This document shows positions 1 to 6,120 of a stretch of DNA of 11,947 nt, in pieces (within the stretch, counting starts at the first letter, position 1; each line of letters begins with the position of its first letter). The DNA is from an uncultured Muribaculaceae bacterium (GTDB lineage Bacteria; Bacteroidota; Bacteroidia; Bacteroidales; Muribaculaceae), in NCBI GenBank assembly GCA_910584185.1, contig CAJTYC010000076.1, positions 1 through 11,947 of the forward strand. Direction: 5' to 3'. The notes beneath the pieces are model-generated. The model did not search any database. It worked only from the letters and a program-made list of their open reading frames with translations, and was not told the DNA's origin. The position numbers were made by a program, and so were the translations under genes.

Positions 1-541
1 AACCTGTACTAAATTCTGATACATCTTTCCCTTAGCATTGTTGCAGCAGTCTGAAATAAATTCTTCATTGAAGAATCAGCCTTATGAGGTTAGGAAGCAT
101 GAAAAAATAACTTGGGACACCTTGCTTGGCCTTTACCTCACGTGGTATATTGCAGAGGTGTTCGGTGAGCACTTCGCGGTTTCGGCGGGTTTGGTTCTCC
201 CAAACAGTTACATAGTCCACTATGCGTCTTTATTGGGAAAACCAAATTCGCTCGAAAAATCCTAAGCAAGGTGTCCCAACTTATTTTTTCATGCTTCCTT
301 AAAAAAGCCTACGTTCAAGCCTACGTTAATGGCTGCATGAATGGAACAATAGAGAGTCTGAGTTTGCTGCTGATTAATTCCCTATATGACAAATGGGATA
401 AGGAATGTATAAAAGAGTATGGATAGAAAGCATATGATATGCTAACAAAAAGTTATTCTTAAATTTCAAGCGAACTGAAATCCGTCAATCCACGTTGCAT
501 CGCGCACTGGGCGGAAAGGAGGCGCTGCTGACGTCACGAGG
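1..541. other. AT-rich gene-poor flank with ORF remnants
   Basis: No intact gene is convincing here. A MITE-like element occupies the centre. Left of it, one plus frame (from about 38) reads LQQSEINSS... into the element. Right of it, another plus frame runs from about 301 to a TAG at 424-426 and ends with residues such as INSLYDKWDKECIKEYG, which looks like the C-terminal tail of a small protein. The two pieces could be halves of one small gene broken by the insertion, but I do not recognise either and the frames differ. Two short perfect palindromes are present: ATTCTTC/GAAGAAT (60-76, 3-nt loop) and AGCATAT/ATATGCT (429-443, 1-nt centre). A 12-bp unit, aagcctacgttc/a, is repeated in tandem at 305-328. 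Base composition is clearly more AT-rich than the operons to the right. Confidence 0.5.
92..299. mobile_element. MITE-like element with 36-bp terminal inverted repeats
   Basis: Positions 92-127 and 264-299 are reverse complements at 35 of 36 positions; the only mismatch is 111 against 280. They enclose 136 bp without a recognisable transposase. Long near-identical terminal repeats around a short non-coding core are the hallmark of miniature inverted-repeat elements or of internally deleted insertion sequences. I see no clear target-site duplication: the left flank is ...gaggtt and the right flank is taaaaaag. An alternative is one large structured RNA or DNA hairpin unrelated to transposition. 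A plus frame stays open through the element, but it starts outside and ends at the right repeat, so I regard it as chance. The repeats are seen directly; mobility is inference. Confidence 0.6.
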
Positions 542-562
542 AAAAACTTACTATAGCGTAAG
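542..562 (-). terminator. Weak intrinsic terminator of the B12 operon
   Basis: Read on the minus strand, CTTAC and GTAAG (562-558 and 551-547) form a five-pair stem with a six-base loop, followed at once by TTTTT (546-542). It starts only five bases after the btuB stop codon. The stem is short, so it may be a leaky terminator or only part of the 3' end signal. Confidence 0.4.
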
Positions 563-567
563 CGGTT

Positions 568-2619
568 TCAGAACCGAAGGCCGACGAATAGCTCGAAGTT
601 TATGCCGGGCATGGGGTGGGAGAGTACTGACAGGTAGTCTTCGTCGAAGAGGTTGTTTATGGCGAGCTTGAAGTCGAGCGTCACTTTCTTTATAGGCAGG
701 CCGTAGCTCAAGGTTACGTTGCTCATGTAGTATTCAGGGAGTTTGCCGGTCAGGGTCGTCTCGTTGCTCGACATGGTGTATCGCTTCGAATAGTAGGCCC
801 ATTTGTATAGGAAACTGAATGCTCGCCAGGAAAGCCTTCCGGTCACGTTGGCCGAATGGCGAGGCACATACGGCAATTGTTTCCCTATCGACTTGTCGTT
901 GACACTCATCGCATCTCCCTGATTGATAGAGGGTGTCCATGAATACGTGCCATGCAGGTCCATGAGCCATCCTTTCGGTAGTTGCCACGACAACGATGCT
1001 GTGGCCTCGATGCCGTAACTGTGCACTTTCTTTACATTGCGGGGTGAGAAGAAGCCGCGTGTGGTTGGAAGCCAGAGTATCCAGTTGTCGATATATGAAT
1101 CAAACCATGTCGCGCCGCAGCCCACCGTGATGTTGTCTCCGCGTACAGGGTCAAGGCTGAAGCCGCAGTCGTAAGTGATACCCTCCTCGCTCTTGAGGTC
1201 AGGATTGCCCCCGGGCTGCAGGTATAGCTCGTTGAGATTAGGAAACTTGTAGTTGCGCGACACTGAGGCCTTCGCCATAAGGTTGAGCGAGGCGAGTATC
1301 ACCCCGTCGGCAAAAAATGCCGGAATCACAGGCGTGAACTTCGAGCCATAAGTATCCTCCCGTATCACCAGAGATAACCCGAGCCGGTCAGTAGGCTGCC
1401 ATTTGGCTGTTATGGTGCCCGAAAGCTCAAGACGCCGTTTGTCATACCCGAGGCGAGTGTCGCCCCCATTGGCGTTTGCCACCTTGCGGTCGGTCGATTT
1501 CACCGCATGGAGGTGTGCCGACAGGTTGGCGCTGAAGAGCCATTTACGGTTGGGCGCGAAGTAAGAGCCTTCGCCCTGGGCATAAAAGGTGTTGATGAGG
1601 CTGCGCGAGCGAGTCAGCGTGGACATCCCGCCTCCTCCCCCCACATCGCGCTTATAATCATAGGCCATCCATGTGTGTACATAACCGGCCTTCACGTCTG
1701 TGCTCCAACCGTCGCCGCTGTGAAGCCACGACAATATCCCCCTGAATGTCTCCTCGCGCTGGCGATTCTCAAATTTTGTACCATCGCGATAGTCCGTGGT
1801 GAGCAATGGCAATTCCCTGTTGCTTCCCATATACCAAGCGTTCATACCAAATCTATCACCTTTAAGTGTATTATAATACACTTCTTGCAGGGCGTGGAAG
1901 TCGTTGTATGCACCGTTGCGGTTTTTCTCTTTCGGATGATACTGGCCTATGATCTGGTGATTGTCGTCATATATGTTGAGCTTCTTGTCGTGATTGATAT
2001 AGGAGTAGTCGTTGGGCGAGGATGCAAACACAAGCCTTGTGGATGTGGTCCAATGGTTGTCGTGCCATGTGAGTCTGAGAAACTCGTCGAATGTGCTGAA
2101 CGAGCCGACACCCTGCACATATTGCAGGTGAAAGCCGTCGGGTGCATCGGGAGCGGTGGCCAAGCGCACGAGCCCTCCGAGTCCGCCGCCTGACTCGTTG
2201 ACCGACGATGTGCCGTGCAGCAATGTGGTGCGGTCTATAAAGTATGACGGAATTGTGGAGAAATCGGTCATGCCCATCATCGGGTTATTGATTTTCATGC
2301 CGTTCCACGTCACCTGGGTGTGGCTGGGGGAGGTGCCGCGAAATGCCACGGTCGAGAGTGTGGCACGTCCGTAACTTTTCACGAACACCGGTGTGTTGAA
2401 TGTCAGCACGTCAGCCATCGAAAGCGCTATGTTCTCCTTTAATGCTGCGGAGTCCACGGTGGTCTTTTGCACCCCGATCTCTTTCATCGGTCTGCGTGTC
2501 GTCACCACCACCTCTTTCAGATGATGCTCTTTTTGTGCATTGGCAGCTGTAGGTGCTGTGGAAGCTGCAACGATTGCGGCCAGCAAGGCTGTGTCATAAA
2601 TTTTGTGGCGGATGTTCAT
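568..2619 (-). CDS. btuB: BtuB-type TonB-dependent outer-membrane cobalamin receptor
   Basis: A 683-residue outer-membrane receptor that would import cobamides using TonB energy. Residues 1-28 are a signal peptide (ending TAANA, then Q29). A TonB-box-like EVVVTT follows at 36-41. The plug covers roughly 45-150, with VAFRGTSPSHTQVTWNGM and the glycine-rich SGGGLGGLVRLAT. The rest is a beta-barrel that ends NNLFDEDYLSVL...LFVGLRF, with the terminal aromatic typical of barrel insertion. The frame opens further upstream (ATG at 2656-2658), but that start would overlap the previous gene by 26 bases and precede the signal peptide; the ATG at 2617-2619 lies 13 bases after the previous stop and begins a proper signal peptide. 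There is no SusC-type N-terminal carboxypeptidase-like domain. B12 specificity rests on the cobalamin riboswitch and BtuG-like gene upstream, not on recognised ligand residues. Confidence 0.85.
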   Translation of the reverse strand: MNIRHKIYDTALLAAIVAASTAPTAANAQKEHHLKEVVVTTRRPMKEIGVQKTTVDSAALKENIALSMADVLTFNTPVFVKSYGRATLSTVAFRGTSPSHTQVTWNGMKINNPMMGMTDFSTIPSYFIDRTTLLHGTSSVNESGGGLGGLVRLATAPDAPDGFHLQYVQGVGSFSTFDEFLRLTWHDNHWTTSTRLVFASSPNDYSYINHDKKLNIYDDNHQIIGQYHPKEKNRNGAYNDFHALQEVYYNTLKGDRFGMNAWYMGSNRELPLLTTDYRDGTKFENRQREETFRGILSWLHSGDGWSTDVKAGYVHTWMAYDYKRDVGGGGGMSTLTRSRSLINTFYAQGEGSYFAPNRKWLFSANLSAHLHAVKSTDRKVANANGGDTRLGYDKRRLELSGTITAKWQPTDRLGLSLVIREDTYGSKFTPVIPAFFADGVILASLNLMAKASVSRNYKFPNLNELYLQPGGNPDLKSEEGITYDCGFSLDPVRGDNITVGCGATWFDSYIDNWILWLPTTRGFFSPRNVKKVHSYGIEATASLSWQLPKGWLMDLHGTYSWTPSINQGDAMSVNDKSIGKQLPYVPRHSANVTGRLSWRAFSFLYKWAYYSKRYTMSSNETTLTGKLPEYYMSNVTLSYGLPIKKVTLDFKLAINNLFDEDYLSVLSHPMPGINFELFVGLRF

Positions 2620-2632
2620 GTTGTCTGTCTCG

Positions 2633-3721
2633 CTAATCGCGGCTCGTTTTCCATGCAAATGCGCCGGGGTTCACACCGGTGGAGAAGTGCGACTGCAGTT
2701 CGCCGTGCATATTATAACGGTATATTGTGCCGAGTTGCTGATAGTCTATCGCATCGGCCACATAAATGTCTCCCGTGTCAGGACTTACCGTTAGTCCGTA
2801 ATATATCGTGCCTCTTGATTCAATAATCGGCCTTTCGGGCAGTTCACCGGAGTCTACGCTCATCGACCAGACATCATCGTCAATCCAATATAGCCGGTCG
2901 CCGGTGCCGTTGGTCTGCAATTCTCTCGGCTCGGCATATTGGTCGAATTTCCATGTCCGTTCTATGGCAAGCCGCTCGGGGTCAATCCTCAACAGCCTCG
3001 GCTCTTCGCTGCCGTACGGACTCCCTTCAAGTCCGCCGTCGGTCATTACCCAGAGTTTGCCGTGGCTGTCAGTCGTAATGCTGCGCGGTTGCCTGCCCAC
3101 TTCGAGTGTGCCCTCTATCTTGTCGGTTTCGGTGTCTATTTTCAGTATCCGGTTCTGATAGCTCCAGCATGTCACATATACATATTTACCTTGCTGCACC
3201 ATCTGTTCGGTGGAGCCGGTTTCCATAGTCATATCCGGCACTTCGATGTAGCCGGTGATGCTGTAGCTGCGTGGGTCTATGATGAAGATGCGGTTGTCCC
3301 ACAGTTGTGTCACATATGCTTTCGTGTCGTTCACGAAATGTATATAGCGCGGTGAGGTCAGGTCGATTATGCGTCCCTTCTCCTTAAATGTGTTGCAATC
3401 TATGGCAAATATCACATGGCTGTTGTTGACCACTATCCATCCGGTGTTGTCGTGGATTGTCATCGATTGGGCCACGTCGCCGAGCTTGAAGCCGTTGGCT
3501 TTTATGAAAACTTCGTTGAGTATTTCTTCGTTTGCCGGATTATAGAAGCTGAGCGAGGCGTTGCCATATTGGAAGTTACCTTCGTTTATGATAAACAGGC
3601 CCGGAGCCGGCTCATTAAATTCCTCAGAGATTTCGTAATCCCATTTCATGCAACCACACAGCGATGCTGTCAGCACCGCCGTGTGGAATGTATTTGTCAG
3701 TATGCGCAGGGTCTTTATCAA
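2633..3721 (-). CDS. btuG: BtuG-like surface beta-propeller lipoprotein
   Basis: A 362-residue YncE/DUF5074-type propeller. The N-terminus has a lipoprotein signal with lipobox L21-C22-G23-C24, followed by MKWDYEISEE, acidic as in surface-exported Bacteroidetes lipoproteins. Blade-like repeats recur through the rest, e.g. AYVTQLWDNRIFIIDP, YVYVTCWSYQNRILKIDTET, KLWVMTDGG, PRLLRIDPERL and GDIYVADAIDY. In Bacteroides, BtuG proteins are propellers that bind B12 very tightly and form a complex with BtuB, and this gene sits directly upstream of btuB. The start must be non-ATG: the first in-frame ATG (codon 25) lies after the lipobox, and an in-frame stop lies just upstream. TTG at 3721-3719 overlaps the preceding TGA by four bases (TTGA) with AAGGAG two bases before it, so translational coupling is likely; CTG codons 5 or 8 are alternatives. 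Assignment as BtuG is by fold and context. Confidence 0.8.
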   Translation of the reverse strand: MIKTLRILTNTFHTAVLTASLCGCMKWDYEISEEFNEPAPGLFIINEGNFQYGNASLSFYNPANEEILNEVFIKANGFKLGDVAQSMTIHDNTGWIVVNNSHVIFAIDCNTFKEKGRIIDLTSPRYIHFVNDTKAYVTQLWDNRIFIIDPRSYSITGYIEVPDMTMETGSTEQMVQQGKYVYVTCWSYQNRILKIDTETDKIEGTLEVGRQPRSITTDSHGKLWVMTDGGLEGSPYGSEEPRLLRIDPERLAIERTWKFDQYAEPRELQTNGTGDRLYWIDDDVWSMSVDSGELPERPIIESRGTIYYGLTVSPDTGDIYVADAIDYQQLGTIYRYNMHGELQSHFSTGVNPGAFAWKTSRD

Positions 3722-4659
3722 AGCTCCTTTATGCTGAGTATTTCACAGGAGTTCTCACCGAGCCAACCCGACTGCGCCATCACCCCTTGCTGCACTTTCA
3801 CGAAGTCGATGAAGGGGAGTTTGATGCTGTTGCCCGAATTGTCAATGGCATCCGAAATCTTGAATCCCACCCATTCCTTGGCGTCGCCATATGAGTCGCT
3901 GCCACGGTTGTCGGCATAGCCATAGTCGTAGGGTTTGTTGTCCCAGTTGCCGCTTTGGCTGTCCTGTATGTTGCGGGCTTTCAGTTTTGTGCCGCTCAGT
4001 GTGTAGCTCCCGGCTGTTATCCAAGCGGGGTAGTAGGAGTCCTGCTTGTGTTGCGATTTTATGTAATCCACTTCGCCGCTTGTGCCATCAGATGCTGTCC
4101 ACTTCACGGGCTTGCCTATGCCGTCGGGTTTGGAGTATGTCACGGTGTATCGCTCCATGGTTTCCGGTTTCCCGGTCTCTGACCCACGCAGCTGGTACCA
4201 TGTGTCATCGGGCAGGCCGTTGCGGTTTTCGTCGCGCATCACCCACACTATGCCGGGTTCGTTTGATGTGTCGGTGGCGTTCCCTTTTATCGCGAAGTCG
4301 TAGCCGTCGTAGCCGGCGGAGATGCTATGGTCAAATCCGACCACTATGTAGCCTCCGAATGCGCCGAGCGACACGAATTTCTCTTCGGCGAGCCGCTTTT
4401 CTGCCCAGGTTGCGGCCAGTTCCGGCGTGGTCTCTTTGCCGGTGAAGCCTCCGGTGCGCGTGTCGTTGATAAACTGTCCCGGTGCCGGAGTGTAGTCATA
4501 CACTTTATTGGCATAGGCCGACGATGAGGATGTGGGCTTGCGGAAGCCGTCGCTATCCACCGGGTTTTGCGGCCCATCATCGCTGTCGGTGCTGCACGAG
4601 GCAAGCACCGACAGTGTGAGCAGGGGCAATATATTGCTTATCTTGAAAATAAATTTCAT
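3718..4659 (-). CDS. Surface lipoprotein of unknown function in the B12 operon
   Basis: A 313-residue predicted lipoprotein. Residues 1-22 form the signal with lipobox L19-A20-S21-C22, followed by STDSDDG, an acidic stretch fitting the Bacteroidetes surface-export signal. A serine-rich linker (about 35-50) leads to a conserved-looking globular region beginning NKVYDYTPAPGQFIN (51-65), then VSLGAFGGYIVVGFDHSI (96-113). D143-E-N-R-N-G-L-P-D-D152 resembles a calcium-binding DxNxxGxxD loop. Proteins of this look are often annotated as PKD-like or cell-surface proteins near DUF5074 propellers, as I recall. Its place between a BtuH-like and a BtuG-like gene suggests cobamide capture or assembly of the uptake complex, but I cannot name a ligand or fold. 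The start has GGAG about 11 bases upstream and lies 20 bases after the preceding gene; its stop overlaps the btuG start. Confidence 0.85.
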   Translation of the reverse strand: MKFIFKISNILPLLTLSVLASCSTDSDDGPQNPVDSDGFRKPTSSSSAYANKVYDYTPAPGQFINDTRTGGFTGKETTPELAATWAEKRLAEEKFVSLGAFGGYIVVGFDHSISAGYDGYDFAIKGNATDTSNEPGIVWVMRDENRNGLPDDTWYQLRGSETGKPETMERYTVTYSKPDGIGKPVKWTASDGTSGEVDYIKSQHKQDSYYPAWITAGSYTLSGTKLKARNIQDSQSGNWDNKPYDYGYADNRGSDSYGDAKEWVGFKISDAIDNSGNSIKLPFIDFVKVQQGVMAQSGWLGENSCEILSIKEL

Positions 4660-4679
4660 AACTGTCTAAAGCTCCGGGG

Positions 4680-5504
4680 TTATTTCTTGAATCTCACGGC
4701 CACATCATCGTAAGCGAAATAGCCGGGCAGATTCAGACCATATTCACCCATCATCGAGCTTGTGATGTTAAAGTCGAGACGCGTCACCTCTCCGAGTTCG
4801 GCGAGATCCCAGCGCACCCAGTCGGTCTCGAACTTGCCGTTCTCGCACATGGTGATTGCGCTCTCGTGAGTCTGGCCATTCTTGTCGGTGCCGATGGCCA
4901 CGAGCTTCACCCAGTCGGTTTCGGTAGCCTTGGGTGTGAAGGCGTTGCCGAGTATGCCTACCGAGAGTGCATATGATGTGAGCGATACATACATATGGTC
5001 AATCACGCGGGCCTGACCGTCGGCAAACCATATGCCTCCCGCTGGCTCAAACTTTGTGACACCATCGAAGTTGCCATTGTGAACGCAGAAGTTCTTCGAG
5101 CCGGCGTGGCCTCCTGTGGGAGTGGCGAGCTGTTCGGTATATGCCACCTCTTTAGTAGCGTAAGTGCCGTCAACATAATTGGAGATAGCCTCGCCGCCGC
5201 TCCAATACACAAGTCCTTCACCTTTGGGGTCGATGGCTGCGCACAGGCCGGTGTTGTTATCGTCATGCCATTTATATGGGGTTGTGGTCATGTCGCCATA
5301 TAGTAGCTTGCCGCCATATTGTGCGTCGTCGATTAGCGAAGTCCAGTCTTTTTTGCCAAGGTAATTGCCGGCTCCTTTGTAATCGGCATCCTCAAATGTC
5401 AGGACGCGGAGTTCATAGTCCTTGTCGGGTTCATCGTCTGATGTACATGATGCGAAAATTGCAGCCGGGAGCATCGCGGCCATTAGCAGATGTTTTGCTC
5501 TCAT
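4680..5504 (-). CDS. DUF4465 surface lipoprotein, BtuH-like B12-binding candidate
   Basis: A 274-residue lipoprotein and the first gene after the cobalamin riboswitch. Lipobox F17-A18-S19-C20 is followed by TSDDEPDKD, a good match to the acidic surface-export signal of Bacteroidetes lipoproteins. The mature part reads as a DUF4465 domain: an early LTFEDADYKG (about 34-43), a GNYLGKKDW segment, and the C-terminal signature W229-VRWDLAELGEVTRLDF with S249/S250 and LPGYFAYDDVAVRF (259-272). Gut Bacteroides encode BtuH, a surface lipoprotein in cobamide transport loci that binds B12 through a globular C-terminal domain; I believe that family is linked to DUF4465, but this is from memory. The operon position supports a role in B12 capture. 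There is no strong Shine-Dalgarno; the leader before ATG is A/T-rich. The start lies 39 bases past the riboswitch terminator. Confidence 0.85.
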   Translation of the reverse strand: MRAKHLLMAAMLPAAIFASCTSDDEPDKDYELRVLTFEDADYKGAGNYLGKKDWTSLIDDAQYGGKLLYGDMTTTPYKWHDDNNTGLCAAIDPKGEGLVYWSGGEAISNYVDGTYATKEVAYTEQLATPTGGHAGSKNFCVHNGNFDGVTKFEPAGGIWFADGQARVIDHMYVSLTSYALSVGILGNAFTPKATETDWVKLVAIGTDKNGQTHESAITMCENGKFETDWVRWDLAELGEVTRLDFNITSSMMGEYGLNLPGYFAYDDVAVRFKK

Positions 5505-5543
5505 TATGATTTTATGGTTTTGGTTTGTTGGTTTTGTGGTTAC

Positions 5544-5577
5544 AAAAAAGCTGCCTGTGTATTAATGCACCGGCAGC
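5544..5577 (-). terminator. Riboswitch expression-platform terminator
   Basis: On the minus strand GCTGCCgGTG (5577-5568) pairs with CACaGGCAGC (5559-5550), with one internal mismatch and an eight-base AT-rich loop, followed by TTTTTT (5549-5544). It lies between the cobalamin aptamer and the first structural gene, as expected for a transcriptional off-switch in the ligand-bound state. Confidence 0.85.
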
Positions 5578-5598
5578 CGTTGTTCTGGTCTACGTCAT

Positions 5599-5866
5599 GG
5601 TGAGTAACTTGAATGGTGTCTCACCCTCTGTTCACGAACACGTTGTAATCCCGCAAGCGCAGATGTTCTTATGTATGGTGTGCAGCAGGTCTTCTGACTT
5701 GTCACCGCAGTCTCGCCTTCCCGGTCTTATCCAGTGGCAATTGAGATAGCGTATAGTGACTTACAGCAGCGGGTACTGTTCCGGATTCTCACCGGATTCC
5801 ACGAGACATCGTTTCGACACTCTCACCACATCGCTTTGTCGTGTTGTGCCATATGCCTCTTGCTGC
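5599..5866 (-). promoter_or_regulatory. Cobalamin (AdoCbl-type) riboswitch
   Basis: The minus strand carries the conserved cobalamin aptamer parts in order: GGAATCCGGTGAGAATCCGG (5800-5781), CCCGCTGCTGTAA (5773-5761), GCCACTG (5738-5732), CCGGGAAGGC (5724-5715), and the B12 box AGTCAGAAGACCTGC (5699-5685). The 5' limit of the aptamer is approximate. After the B12 box come about 60 bases with further hairpin potential, then GGTGAG/CTCACC (5625-5620 and 5604-5599), and then the terminator at 5577-5544. B12 binding is expected to favour the terminator and reduce transcription of the DUF4465/unknown/btuG/btuB operon. The consensus matches are read directly; the switching direction is established for the class, and the exact anti-terminator pairing is not resolved here. 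Confidence 0.95.
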
Positions 5867-5873
5867 GACTCTG

Positions 5874-5881
5874 CAAAGATA
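5874..5881 (-). promoter_or_regulatory. -7 box of the B12 operon promoter
   Basis: On the minus strand TATCTTTG (5881-5874) matches the Bacteroidetes -7 consensus TAnnTTTG exactly and lies just upstream of the riboswitch 5' end. No good TTTG -33 box is present at 19-20 bases: that stretch is an A/T run. Transcription would begin near 5867. Confidence 0.65.
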
Positions 5882-5917
5882 GAAAAATTTTTTCGAAAAA
5901 AAAATATTGCTTTTTCT

Positions 5918-5948
5918 TTTGCAATTTAAAAAAATTGTTATACCTTTG
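5918..5948 (+). promoter_or_regulatory. Bacteroidetes-type promoter of the ABC/GntR cluster
   Basis: TTTG at 5918-5921 (-33) and TACCTTTG at 5941-5948 (-7, consensus TAnnTTTG) are separated by exactly 19 bases of AT-rich sequence, an ideal Bacteroidetes sigma-factor promoter. The start site should fall near 5955, inside the palindrome that follows. Its upstream side abuts the divergent promoter of the B12 operon. Confidence 0.8.
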
Positions 5949-5950
5949 CG

Positions 5951-5980
5951 GTGTATTAGTACAGTGGTACACTAATACAC
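5951..5980. promoter_or_regulatory. Probable GntR (YtrA-type) operator palindrome
   Basis: GTGTATTAGT (5951-5960) and ACTAATACAC (5971-5980) are perfect inverted repeats around a ten-base centre. The site begins two bases after the -7 box and covers the expected transcription start, so a bound dimer would block initiation. YtrA-type GntR proteins usually control their own operons from such AT-rich palindromes, and the only GntR gene in the window lies at 8547 in the same transcription unit. I found no second copy in the window. Palindrome and position are seen; the protein that binds is inferred. Confidence 0.75.
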
Positions 5981-6093
5981 AAGATTAGCTCCGGGTTGTC
6001 GATGCCTAAAATGCTTGAAAATAAACGCTATAGAAGGAGTAGCCAATAAGTGCAAGCAAAAAAGCAAAGCAACCAACTAAAAACAAAATACAA

Positions 6094-6114
6094 AAAACTA
6101 AAAACTAAAAACTA
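6094..6114 (+). repeat. Three tandem AAAACTA heptamers in the leader
   Basis: Three exact copies of a seven-base unit lie directly before the ATG at 6121, at the end of a long leader (about 165 bases from the predicted start site) with almost no G in its last 60 bases. Unstructured A-rich leaders aid translation initiation in Bacteroidetes, where Shine-Dalgarno pairing is weak. A related actaaaaact occurs before the GntR gene (about 8527). Confidence 0.6.
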
Positions 6115-6120
6115 AAAAAT

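Noticed and set aside
38..265. 75-codon plus frame running through the MITE-like element
   Set aside because: It starts at TTG outside the element and ends inside the right repeat; no domain is recognisable and the frame is likely chance read-through.
1507..2193. Plus-strand reading frame of 228 codons inside btuB
   Set aside because: It lies antisense to a well-supported receptor gene, has biased composition (V, C, I, H runs) with no domain, and no promoter or ribosome site supports it.
2656..2658. Upstream ATG for btuB giving 13 extra residues
   Set aside because: It would overlap the btuG end by 26 bases and place a charged, hydrophilic stretch before the signal peptide; ATG at 2617-2619 fits better.
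3891..4445. Plus-strand frame of 184 codons rich in R, C and S
   Set aside because: Arginine/cysteine/serine richness is the usual shadow of a GC-rich gene on the other strand; the minus-strand lipoprotein here is convincing.
5525..5988. Plus-strand frames across the riboswitch region
   Set aside because: The sequence is fully explained by the cobalamin aptamer, its terminator and promoters on the opposite strand.
6002..6049. 15-codon leader frame (MPKMLENKRYRRSSQ) in the 5' leader of the ABC operon
   Set aside because: Very short, with no good ribosome site and no stop/terminator arrangement suggesting attenuation; it could be chance in a long leader.
6050..6115. 21-codon GTG frame preceded by AGAAGGAG
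   Set aside because: The Shine-Dalgarno-like sequence is tempting, but the peptide is just the translation of the A-rich repeat leader and has no protein character.
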